DNA from: Planctomycetota bacterium
GTDB lineage: Bacteria; Planctomycetota; Planctomycetia; Pirellulales; Pirellulaceae
Length of the DNA: 22,613 bases
Direction: 5' to 3'
Assembly (NCBI GenBank): GCA_029259935.1
Contig: JAJDEH010000128.1
Location: 1-22,613, forward strand
This document shows, piece by piece, positions 1 to 7,615 of the stretch. The position numbers and the translations under genes were made by a program. The notes beneath the pieces are model-generated. The model made no database searches, had not been told where the DNA came from, and saw only the letters and a program-made list of their open reading frames with translations. Each line of letters starts with the position of its first letter. Within the stretch, counting starts at the first letter, position 1.

Positions 1-3000
1 CACCACTCCCAGACATTGCCGTGCATGTCATGGAGACCAAATGCGTTGGGCTTTAACTGGCCAACTGGCACGGTAACGATTGTTCTGCCCTCCCCGTCCT
101 CCTCGCCGAACGACGCATACTGCCGCAGGCTCTCATCTCGAATACCACAATGCCAAGGGGTTGTGGTGCCGGAGCGGCAAGCGTACTCCCACTGCGCCTC
201 GGTGGGGAGCGTGAATCGCGGATGTTGTCCGGAAGTCGCTTCGTTGATCTTGCCAACCAGCGACTGCGCAGCCTGCCAGCTTACTGAATCCACGGGATAA
301 TCAGGTCCCTCCTGATAATGGGACGGGTCATTTTTCATGACCGAAAACCACTGAGCTTGCGTCACTTCGAACTTGCCCAAGTAAAAGGGCTGTGTGATTC
401 GCACCTTATGTTGATGCTCCGTGCCCATCCGAGGATACGCAAAGTGCGAAGGGGTCAACTGCTTACGGAAGCGTGCTTGCTCGGCGGCGGTCGAACCCAT
501 CAGGAACCGCCCCGGCGGCACGAGCATGAACGTCATCGTCGCGCCGCCTGGCAACGCGACCTCTTTCTCGATGGGCAGACCGAGCTTGCCTGCCCATCTT
601 TGTTGAAGTTTCGTTGCCGACTTGGCGTCAAATGGGGCGAGCGTCCATCCCTGTCGGTCGCTTTCCTGAGTCTGGTCCCGCAATTGCCAGATGTCGAAAT
701 GTCCAGTACGGTCGGCGGATGTGACCAAGAAATGACTGTCCGCCGACCAGGCCAGAGTCCAACCATTTCCGCCAGTCTCGACACGACTCAGCAAGGTTCC
801 TGTATTCGGATCCCAAAGATTTACGACGCCACCAAATCCGGCTGTCGCCAAGAACTGTCCGCTTGGGGCGAACTGCACTTCGCGAACGTGCTGGTCGTGA
901 CCTAACAAGGTTCTACTTGATGCAGAGGCAGCGGTGTTCCAAACGTGCACGCTGCCGTCGTAGCAGCCGGCGGCGATCCAACGAGCATCCGGTGAATAGT
1001 GTACCGACAGGAACTTTGCCTTCTCTTTGTTAAGTCGTCTTTGAAACTTGCCGGAACCAGTGTCATACAGGTCGATGCCAGAGAGCCCTGCTATCGCTAA
1101 CTGCTCCGCTCCAGGCGCTATCGCGACTTCCCACGCTTGCTGCACAGGCACGGAAAATGACTTTTCAAGCGGCAGATTCCACCATGCAAGCGCGTTGTCG
1201 CCACAGGCTGCCACCAGACGGCTGTCGTCCGAGAATGCAACATTGCTGATTCGCGGCGTGTTGAAGGCAAGTTCGCTCTTAACTTCCCAAGTCGATGAAT
1301 CCCACAGTAAGACCTGCTGATCTTCACCCGCTGTTGCCAACATCTTTCCGTCGGGAGAGAATCGCACTGCTCTCACTAAATCAGTGTGCTCCTGGAGTTC
1401 ACGAACGAGCTTCCCGCTCTCCATATCCCACAGGCTCACGATAGAATTCTGGCGTGAAGTCGCAAGCAGCTTGCCATTGGGGGAGAACGACGCAGAATAG
1501 GTATCTCCCGGTTCTCCATCAAGTGAGTGCTTCAGCGTTAGCAAGCTGGCGTCGAAGGGAGCGATTGCCAACGAAGGGCCCGCGGTCGAGCCGGGGACAC
1601 TCGGTGGAGCGCGCAACGAATTCTGACCGATCAACTGTTCACCTTGACGCACCAGCACTTCACCTTCCAGCAGATCTACCCGCACCGTGACTTTGTCGCC
1701 CCGTTTCAAGATCAGTTGGTCCGTCTCGAATTTGATACCGTCCCACTGGATCACCAGCGTGTGATCGCCCGGCGAGAGCTTGATGTCCTTTCCACGATCG
1801 GCCCGCTTGAGCACAATCTCGGTTCCCTTGATAGTGACCTCAATATCGGGATGGTTGATCTCTACTCGGATCGTGCCTTTGTTGGTTTGGACGAAGAACA
1901 CGATCGCGGCCACTAAAACTAACGCCACAGCGCCACTTGCGAGCCGAACCACGGGATGTTGTCGCCAGTGCGATTGCCGCTTGCCACGAGTGGCTAACGG
2001 AGTTGTGCAGGCGGACGAGCCGGGATCGTGTTGGCACGGCTCCAGCGCGGTAATCACTGCGCTCATGGTCTGATAACGGTCTTCGGGTTTTTTTGCCACC
2101 ATGCGGGCGAAGATTTCCTCGAGTTTTGGTGGCGCGCTGGGGCAGGCGGCCGGCAACGACGGAATCGGAGACTCACGGTGCGCCAACAGCTTGGCCATCG
2201 TGGACTCGCCCTCGTAAGCGTTGCGGCCCGTCAGCAGATACCACAACGTGATCCCCAAAGAATAGATGTCGGCTCGCGCGTCGGCGGCCTTGGTGTTCAG
2301 CGCCTGTTCAGGAGCCATATAGTCGACCGTGCCCATGATCTGGCCGGAGCCCGTCAGTTGATCTCGATCCGCGCCCGCGGAATCCAATCGCGCCAAACCC
2401 ATGTCGAGGATCTTGACGGTCCCGCCAGAGTCCAAGAGCAAATTCGCCGGCTTGATATCGCGATGCACGACGCCTTGACCGTGGGCGTACTTGAGTCCCC
2501 GCGCCGCATGTAAGATGCAAGAGACGACCTGTTCGACCGGCAGCGGTCCCTTTTCCCGCACGATGGCCGAGAGGTCCGCGCCTTCGACGTATTGCATGAC
2601 CAGGAAGTGCGTGCAGTCGGCTTCGTCGGCATCGTGGGCGGTCACAATGTTTGGATGTTCCAGCCTGGCGACCGCCTTCACCTCGCGCTGGAAACGAGTC
2701 AAGGCATCCGCATTCTTCGTGAGGTGGGGAGAAAGTACCTTCAGCGCGACAACCCGTTCCATTCGCTGATGTTCGGCTTTCAGCACCGTGCCCATCCCGC
2801 CCTGGCCAATTTTGTCAAGGATGACATAGTTGCCTAGCGTCAGCGACTTACCTTTGCCCGCGTAGATCTGTCGCGCTTGAAACGACGTCAGTTTTTTCTG
2901 TTTGATCAGCAGCCGCGCTAGCTGCTGGCAGTCAGAATCCGGCGAGGAATCGACGACCGTCTCCAATTCCGACCGCGAAAGTAGGCCGCTGTCGGCGATT

Positions 3001-3365
3001 CGGTTTACGAATTGCTCAGACGAGATGGCCGGGCGAGACGCCTCTGACGCATCCAGTTCGTCACTGGATCGGACATCCGTGCCGTATGAACCGTCGATCG
3101 TATTTGTAATCGACTCAGTTTCGAGCGATTCCGCTCGTTCTTTTACGCGGTGAATCAATGAGTCCAGCACGGGACCACCATCCACAGAGGCACCGGCTTG
3201 GATCGCTTTGAGCAATTCATTGCCCGCGGCGACGCGTTCAGACGCATCCACGCAAACAGCGCAATTGCCCAAATGGCTCTCGACATCGTGTAAGCTCTGT
3301 TCGTCCAACGACCCACCGAAATACCTTGCGATGGTTTCGTCGGTCAAGCAATCGTTCCGGCGCAT
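1..3365 (-). CDS. Ser/Thr protein kinase with WD40 repeats and C-terminal FGE/SUMF1-like domain (partial, 3' end beyond window)
   Basis: An uninterrupted frame of 1121 codons runs from an ATG at 3365 to the window edge, so the C-terminus is missing. Domains in order: an H-x3-C-x2-C motif at residues 31-38, like the zinc motif of anti-sigma factors; a Hanks-type kinase domain at about 180-443, with glycine loop GQGGMGTV (187-194), Lys209, HRD (301-303), DMG in place of DFG (321-323) and APE (351-353); a single membrane helix at about 473-492; beta-propeller repeats with GKLLAT and SLWD-type signatures at about 620-895; then an FGE/SUMF1-like domain from about 945, with FLMGS near its start and GNVWEW at the edge. 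Kinase domain inside and propeller outside the membrane is inferred from the helix. It lies 240 bp downstream of an ECF sigma gene on the same strand, a pairing common in planctomycetes. No clear Shine-Dalgarno sequence precedes the ATG. Kinase activity is likely; ligand and substrates are unknown. The FGE-like domain need not be a sulfatase-activating enzyme here. Confidence 0.93.
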   Translation of the reverse strand, partial: MRRNDCLTDETIARYFGGSLDEQSLHDVESHLGNCAVCVDASERVAAGNELLKAIQAGASVDGGPVLDSLIHRVKERAESLETESITNTIDGSYGTDVRSSDELDASEASRPAISSEQFVNRIADSGLLSRSELETVVDSSPDSDCQQLARLLIKQKKLTSFQARQIYAGKGKSLTLGNYVILDKIGQGGMGTVLKAEHQRMERVVALKVLSPHLTKNADALTRFQREVKAVARLEHPNIVTAHDADEADCTHFLVMQYVEGADLSAIVREKGPLPVEQVVSCILHAARGLKYAHGQGVVHRDIKPANLLLDSGGTVKILDMGLARLDSAGADRDQLTGSGQIMGTVDYMAPEQALNTKAADARADIYSLGITLWYLLTGRNAYEGESTMAKLLAHRESPIPSLPAACPSAPPKLEEIFARMVAKKPEDRYQTMSAVITALEPCQHDPGSSACTTPLATRGKRQSHWRQHPVVRLASGAVALVLVAAIVFFVQTNKGTIRVEINHPDIEVTIKGTEIVLKRADRGKDIKLSPGDHTLVIQWDGIKFETDQLILKRGDKVTVRVDLLEGEVLVRQGEQLIGQNSLRAPPSVPGSTAGPSLAIAPFDASLLTLKHSLDGEPGDTYSASFSPNGKLLATSRQNSIVSLWDMESGKLVRELQEHTDLVRAVRFSPDGKMLATAGEDQQVLLWDSSTWEVKSELAFNTPRISNVAFSDDSRLVAACGDNALAWWNLPLEKSFSVPVQQAWEVAIAPGAEQLAIAGLSGIDLYDTGSGKFQRRLNKEKAKFLSVHYSPDARWIAAGCYDGSVHVWNTAASASSRTLLGHDQHVREVQFAPSGQFLATAGFGGVVNLWDPNTGTLLSRVETGGNGWTLAWSADSHFLVTSADRTGHFDIWQLRDQTQESDRQGWTLAPFDAKSATKLQQRWAGKLGLPIEKEVALPGGATMTFMLVPPGRFLMGSTAAEQARFRKQLTPSHFAYPRMGTEHQHKVRITQPFYLGKFEVTQAQWFSVMKNDPSHYQEGPDYPVDSVSWQAAQSLVGKINEATSGQHPRFTLPTEAQWEYACRSGTTTPWHCGIRDESLRQYASFGEEDGEGRTIVTVPVGQLKPNAFGLHDMHGNVWEW

Positions 3366-3513
3366 ATTAAGTAGCCTGAAAAAGTAAGACTTACCCTGGA
3401 CCGATTAAGTATACGAATCCCGGTGCGCGGATCTTTCACAAAAATACGAGGGAACGGGGAGGATGGGCAAACGCCCCCTAATCTAGTGATCGTCAGGCGC
3501 GGATCTTCGGGTA

Positions 3514-3541
3514 GCTGGGGTCGAACAAATGGGCCCCCAGC
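3514..3541. other. Stem-loop in the sigma-kinase intergenic gap
   Basis: A 7-bp stem (GCTGGGG at 3514-3520 pairing with CCCCAGC at 3535-3541) closes a 14-nt loop. No T-run follows on either strand, so it is not a typical intrinsic terminator. It sits in the 240-bp gap between the sigma factor and kinase genes. It could be a regulatory mRNA structure or part of an intergenic repeat; the sequence alone does not decide. Confidence 0.3.
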
Positions 3542-3605
3542 ACGAGAACCGGGGCTCGCTTCGTTGGACGCCCAACCCAAATTTGGATCGCTGAGACAAT
3601 ACAAA

Positions 3606-4172
3606 TTAGTCCAGCAGACCGTCAAGTTCGTCGCGCAAACGGCGCAACACACGATACTTGGCGATATAGACCGCGTTGGGCGTGATCCCCAATTCGCTGG
3701 CGATTTCCGCGACGGGCCGCTCTTCCACGACGTGTTCCCAACAGGCCCGCCAGGTGGTGGCCTCGAAGTCGGATTTCATCAAATCCAATGCTCGGGCGAC
3801 TAGGCGATCGCGATACTCTGCTTCGGCGAGGAATTCGACGTCGTCAGCGACTTCAAGATCGTCGAGCGCCGATGGCCCGACGACTTCCTTCTTGCCAGCT
3901 TTCCGCCGCTGTCGATCCCTTAGCTTGTTAATCGTCAACGTCCGCAGCCAACCGCGAAAAGACCGGCCGCGATCGTATTGGAACTTTGGCAACTCGCGGA
4001 CCAGTAGAATCATTACATCTTGCACCAGATCGGACGCGTCGGCTTCACCCAATCCTTGCTTTTTCGCCCAGTAGAAGATGAGCGGAGTATAGAGGTCGAC
4101 GAAGCGACTCCACGAATGTTCAGCATCGGCGGTCTTTAGCCGAGCCAACAAGCTGATCGAGGTCGTATTCAC
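3606..4172 (-). CDS. RNA polymerase sigma factor, ECF type
   Basis: This 188-residue protein has the size and two-domain build of an ECF sigma factor, which directs RNA polymerase to a specific promoter set. Region 2 spans about residues 22-95 (DLVQDVMILLV, then FRGWLRTLTINKLRDRQRR, the core-binding and -10-reading part). Region 4 spans about 125-185, with the helix-turn-helix EIASELGITPNAVYIAKYRVLRRLR. The start is a GTG at 4172 with a purine-rich GAGAAGAG just upstream. No long N- or C-terminal extension is present. The downstream gene on the same strand is a membrane Ser/Thr kinase carrying an anti-sigma-like zinc motif, so the two probably form a signalling pair: the kinase, or its zinc segment, may control this sigma factor. 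That functional link is inference; the family call is firm. Confidence 0.93.
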   Translation of the reverse strand: MNTTSISLLARLKTADAEHSWSRFVDLYTPLIFYWAKKQGLGEADASDLVQDVMILLVRELPKFQYDRGRSFRGWLRTLTINKLRDRQRRKAGKKEVVGPSALDDLEVADDVEFLAEAEYRDRLVARALDLMKSDFEATTWRACWEHVVEERPVAEIASELGITPNAVYIAKYRVLRRLRDELDGLLD

Positions 4173-4348
4173 ATGCTCTTCTCGATCCAGAGACTCCCAG
4201 CAACTCCTTCAAGCTAGACTATCATACGGAGACAGCCGACCGGCTACAACGAGACGCCAGATACTCAAAAGGCAAGTATCGCAGGTTCTCGATCCCGGAG
4301 ACCCAGCCGGCGAAGGACCATACGATCCCGTTTAGAGTCTTACTCTGT

Positions 4349-4375
4349 AACATCTGCGCGCGGTGCGCGCATGTT
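4349..4375. repeat. GC-rich hairpin
   Basis: TGCGCGC (4355-4361) and GCGCGCA (4365-4371) form a 7-bp stem around a GGT loop. AACA (4349-4352) and TGTT (4372-4375) extend it across a 2-nt bulge. No T-run follows. It lies 12 bp from the larger inverted repeat at 4387-4516 and may belong to the same intergenic element. Confidence 0.5.
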
Positions 4376-4386
4376 TGATAAACTCG

Positions 4387-4516
4387 AAATCCGAATCTCG
4401 AAATCCTAAACAAATTCAAAACCAGAATTCTCAATGTTCAAAACGTGGAGTCTAGCCGTTTCTGTCATTTGAGCATTTGAAATTCGAGCTTGTTTCGGAT
4501 TTCGAGATTCGGATTT
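4387..4516. repeat. 130-bp imperfect inverted repeat (candidate MITE-like or RNA-hairpin element)
   Basis: The outer arms, 4387-4412 and 4491-4516, are inverted copies of 26 bases with one mismatch. Their theme is AAATCCGAATCTCGAAATCC, itself made of repeated GAAAT/GAAT words. Inside, the arms stay loosely complementary (AATTCAAAA against GAATTTCAAATG), and AAACG (4441-4445) with CGTTT (4457-4461) close the tip. The whole could fold as one long hairpin on either strand. It carries no credible ORF and is far more A+T-rich than the flanking genes. Whether it is a dispersed genomic repeat needs the rest of the genome. Confidence 0.65.
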
Positions 4517-4644
4517 GGTTGCGGCTATGCCGCTTTAAGGTCACTCACTTGTCATTGCAAGTCGGCGTGCCGATCGCCAGCGGTTCGAATCAGCATGTGC
4601 CAACGCCTGTGGGCGCACCCACACATACCAGATTCACTGCAACT

Positions 4645-4965
4645 TTAACGTCCTCGAACCTGATCGCCGGTGTTCTTCCGCTGGCCGACGAACGAGAGTA
4701 CGAGTGCAATGATCCCACCGACGAGCAGCCCAGCACCTCCAGCGAGTAACCAGACAACTTCGCCTTCCTCAAAGTACGTGGACCCTATGCAAAGAAACAG
4801 GATTCCAGCGACGATTCCAGTGACACCCGTCCCCGAAGCCAATACAGCAAAAACCCGAGCGATCACTCGGAGAACGATTGGTTTCCAGATACATAGGGCG
4901 ATTAAGCCAATTAGGACGACCGCAGCCACGATCGGCATCATGATTGCGAAGTTTATCACGTCCAT
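4645..4965 (-). CDS. Small hypothetical membrane protein
   Basis: An ATG-started frame of 106 residues encodes a very hydrophobic protein with three likely membrane segments, at about residues 5-28, 32-61 and 71-93. A short acidic stretch (STYFEEGEVV) separates the last two, and a basic tail (GQRKNTGDQVRGR) ends the protein. No family is recognised and no catalytic motif is visible. The hydrophobic pattern with charged ends argues that the frame is real rather than chance. It stands alone: the 26-130 bp inverted-repeat region lies downstream, and the terminator of the ATPase gene lies upstream. A weak GGAA about 9 nt before the ATG is the only ribosome-site candidate. Function unknown. Confidence 0.65.
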   Translation of the reverse strand: MDVINFAIMMPIVAAVVLIGLIALCIWKPIVLRVIARVFAVLASGTGVTGIVAGILFLCIGSTYFEEGEVVWLLAGGAGLLVGGIIALVLSFVGQRKNTGDQVRGR

Positions 4966-5149
4966 CGAATTATTTCCCGCATTGCTAACCAGCCAGAAGA
5001 CTCTACGCCGACCCTCATCGATTCAACACGCCTGAATTGTACGGGAGACGATGATTGAATCACACGGTTCCTTAGAGTTGCGGGTCACCTGGCAGGATCC
5101 CCGCCAAGTCGCCGTCCGTTGGCAAGCGACGAAGACAACACTGTTATCT

Positions 5150-5184
5150 AAAAAAAGCCCTGAGTTGGGGCAGTAACTCAGGGC
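5150..5184 (-). terminator. Intrinsic terminator of the GHKL ATPase gene
   Basis: Read on the minus strand, a perfect 10-bp stem (GCCCTGAGTT / AACTCAGGGC) with an 8-nt loop is followed at once by seven T. It lies about 120 bp past the ATPase stop codon. The 337 bp from 4966 to 5302 contain this terminator and no convincing gene. Confidence 0.9.
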
Positions 5185-5302
5185 CAAAGCTGCCACAATT
5201 TTTTGGGGCAAAGATAATTGCGGCTACACAAAATTCTACCATTCACCGGCAAGAAGGGCAAACCCCGACAAACGACTTGGCGCACTCTTGAGTCGTAGTA
5301 CG

Positions 5303-7093
5303 TCAAAGAGCATCTTCGGTGCGCACGATGACTTCGATCAGTCGCTCCATGGCTTCGCTGGACGATTCGTGCGGAAAATTGAGTAGGACGACTTCTTTGG
5401 CGTAGAGCTTGCCAACATAACGGCGATGTTTGGCCAGCGTTGTTTGGCTAGCGATAAAGTCGCGGTGTGACGAATTGATCGTGATCTCGTTCTTTTTTAC
5501 GTCGTATCGTGATCGCCACGCTTGATTGTGTTCGGCTTGTAAACGATACGAGGGCAACCCTCGGGATGAGCCATAGTCTTCTTCGCTTTTGAGGAATTTG
5601 ACGCCAACCCGATCTGTTGCGCTGCGGACTCCTTTTTTTCCCTTCACTTCCACAACCACTCGTCCGGCTTTGGCGGATGTCAGCGTACAGATCGAGGCTT
5701 TGGTGTTCTTCAAGCGTCCTTTGCCTTCAACGATGGACCATCTAAATGTAGTACCTTGAGTCAACGATTCGTCGGCGCCATCGTATGCCTCAGCCATCAA
5801 GACGCATTCGCCTTTTGGTTGGCGGCGAGCGTTTCGCGGTGTGATCAATACAGTGTCCAACTGACCAGGTTTGACTGACGAAGCAACTGAAACTTCCTTT
5901 TTGGCGCGAGCAGTCTTTGGTTGTTCGGTGGACTCTTCTTTCGCTGCGTTTCCAATGCGGCGTCTCTTGTTGGAATACGGTACGTCAAAGTACAGATACT
6001 GATCGTCTGGCAATTCGCGCAGGGCGACCATGAACGCTCGTTTGACTTGTCGCAAGATTTGCCGATTCGCTTTCGTGGATTCGGCTTCGTCGCGACGCTG
6101 GATTGCTTTTTGTACTGCGTGTTCAATATGATCGACGGCGACGATGAACGCTTCTAATTGCTCGTCGGGTACGACGCCTTTGCGTGTTCCGGGAGCGAGG
6201 TTGAACGCTGCGAAATCGAGGATGCCTTCCAAGCGACCGTTGGTCCAAGGGGCCTGGTCGAATTGGATTAGCTCCGTAATGTCTTGCAAAACGCGGGTGC
6301 CGTCTTTGCAAACGGCAACGTGTGTTTGCTGGCGACTGTCTGCTGATGGTCGCAGGTACAATTCGACTATCAGCTTTCCATGCGGTGTTGCCACATCGCG
6401 GATTTCGTCGAGCCGATCCCCTTCAAATTCGCGGGGCGTAACGACAAAATGTTTGCGAGAAATCTTGTCGGTGATGTGGATTTTCGCACCGCTGACGCGG
6501 ATTCGATCACGCAGCTCGGCAGACAGAAATCGCTGTAACTTGTCGCCAGTGAGAATGTTACGCGTCGTTTCGAGCAGCGGTCCGATGATGATTTGTGTGC
6601 CACCCGTGTCGAACACGCCGCGCAGCGGTTTGACCTTATACGCTTGGTCGCCACGTTTTAGAACCATTTCGTGCAGTTGACCATCGTCATCGCCTGAGAC
6701 CATTCGAAGCTGCTCGCCCAGACTCCAAAAACTCAACAGCCCGATGCCAAATTCGCCATGTACGCCGACCCGGTCTCGCCGGGAAAAGTGGCGCTTCATC
6801 GAGTCGCAGATGTGCGTTGCGATGTGGTCGAAATCTGGCAAACCGTTGTCATTCAGGAGTACGCCATTTCCATTGTCGAAGATTTCAAGAAAAATTTGAT
6901 TCTTTGTTCGACGACGGACAATATCGATATGCTCTGCCTGAGCGTCAATCGCGTTTTCGACTAATTCGCAAACGGCTTTTAGTGGATGTGTCTGCGAATG
7001 CGCAATGATACTTATCGCATTCCACTGATCGCCAATTTGGAGCTTTCCAGTGTCAGCGGAAACGACCTTCGGAGACGATTGTTTCTTTAGCAT
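5303..7093 (-). CDS. Solitary GHKL (Hsp90/MutL/MORC-like) ATPase with Ig-like segment and unassigned C-terminal domain
   Basis: 596 residues from the chosen start. The N-terminal part carries the Bergerat ATP-binding fold: N-box ELVENAIDA (43-51), G1 box DNGNG (73-77) and G2 box GEFGIG (113-118). A probable S5-like transducer domain follows (about 170-320, with LAPGTRKGVVPDEQ), then a charged helix (about 325-362) and a basic, Ala/Lys-rich linker. About 405-500 look like an Ig/BIG-type beta domain. The C-terminal 75 residues (ITINSSHRDFI, RRYVGKLYAKEVVLLN) match no domain I can name. No histidine-kinase phosphoacceptor, MutL endonuclease motif or membrane segment is seen, so it is probably a cytosolic ATP-driven clamp. 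Start: ATG at 7093 has AGGTGA 7 nt upstream; in-frame ATGs at 7111 and 7147 would add 6 or 18 residues. No operon partner is visible; an IS66 remnant lies just upstream. A DNA-related or defence role is plausible from relatives but unproven. Confidence 0.85.
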   Translation of the reverse strand: MLKKQSSPKVVSADTGKLQIGDQWNAISIIAHSQTHPLKAVCELVENAIDAQAEHIDIVRRRTKNQIFLEIFDNGNGVLLNDNGLPDFDHIATHICDSMKRHFSRRDRVGVHGEFGIGLLSFWSLGEQLRMVSGDDDGQLHEMVLKRGDQAYKVKPLRGVFDTGGTQIIIGPLLETTRNILTGDKLQRFLSAELRDRIRVSGAKIHITDKISRKHFVVTPREFEGDRLDEIRDVATPHGKLIVELYLRPSADSRQQTHVAVCKDGTRVLQDITELIQFDQAPWTNGRLEGILDFAAFNLAPGTRKGVVPDEQLEAFIVAVDHIEHAVQKAIQRRDEAESTKANRQILRQVKRAFMVALRELPDDQYLYFDVPYSNKRRRIGNAAKEESTEQPKTARAKKEVSVASSVKPGQLDTVLITPRNARRQPKGECVLMAEAYDGADESLTQGTTFRWSIVEGKGRLKNTKASICTLTSAKAGRVVVEVKGKKGVRSATDRVGVKFLKSEEDYGSSRGLPSYRLQAEHNQAWRSRYDVKKNEITINSSHRDFIASQTTLAKHRRYVGKLYAKEVVLLNFPHESSSEAMERLIEVIVRTEDAL

Positions 7094-7100
7094 TGCACGA

Positions 7101-7106
7101 TCACCT
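7101..7106 (-). promoter_or_regulatory. Shine-Dalgarno site that favours the 7093 start
   Basis: AGGTGA on the minus strand, 7 nt before the ATG at 7093, is the best ribosome-binding match near any of the three possible ATPase starts. Confidence 0.55.
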
Positions 7107-7239
7107 GACATTTCCCCCCCATCCTCTGCTAGCTGCGAACCAGCCATCTAGCAACGACTATAGTCGCGTACAATTATTCGTTCCGTGTAGTTGCATCTTT
7201 GTCACCTACCGGCAAATGGCATTCACGACGAATGCCGAT

Positions 7240-7533
7240 TCAACATGCGGACGCTCCCGAACCGACGGCACGCATCACGGCCTGGATGGCAGGCAGATTG
7301 TCTGCGATCTGCACCTCAATCCCGCCCGGCAAGCAGACGGGCAAGGCCGGCCCAGACACTCCCAGCGGACGGGAAGAAGTCACCTGCACCGCCTGAAAGC
7401 CAGAGCGTCTCTTCGGCGGATTTGTCGCGGAAGCCTTCCCGCTGCGGGGTGGAGCGAGTTCCCGCAACTTCCGCTGCCACTGATAAAACGAGAGCACCGA
7501 AACACCCTCGATATCACGTGGGAACAGAGACCC
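7240..7533 (-). pseudogene. IS66-family accessory protein TnpA, N-terminally truncated remnant
   Basis: The frame reads GVSVLSFYQWQRKLRELA near its start and CLPGGIEVQIADN near its end. These match the start and end regions of IS66 TnpA (OrfA) proteins: helix-turn-helix tail, Pro-rich linker, then the LPGG-x-VQI segment. The usual 30 or so N-terminal residues are missing: a TGA in frame stops the reading about 12 codons before the GTG at 7497. At the 3' end the stop overlaps a possible TnpB start (ATGTTGA), the normal IS66 arrangement, but the TnpB frame closes after seven codons. No TnpB or TnpC transposase body remains. The 467 bp between the ATPase and DUF1501 genes hold only this relic. 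Confidence 0.7.
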
Positions 7534-7615
7534 TCAAAAACTCACCGCGCCTACAATGGTGCTGGAGTCCAGCATGCGGCCAAATCACGAACGGGGCGAA
7601 TGATCGGGCGATCGC

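Noticed and set aside
318..905. 195-codon plus-strand open frame
   Set aside because: Antisense to the kinase WD40/FGE region; no motif, and the kinase frame is continuous through it.
3423..3803. 126-codon plus-strand open frame
   Set aside because: Half intergenic and half antisense to the sigma factor; no domain seen.
4670..5035. 121-codon plus-strand open frame
   Set aside because: Antisense to the small membrane protein; Pro/Thr-rich reading typical of a reversed hydrophobic gene.
5023..5211. 62-codon minus-strand open frame
   Set aside because: It overlaps the intrinsic terminator of the ATPase gene and has no motif or ribosome site.
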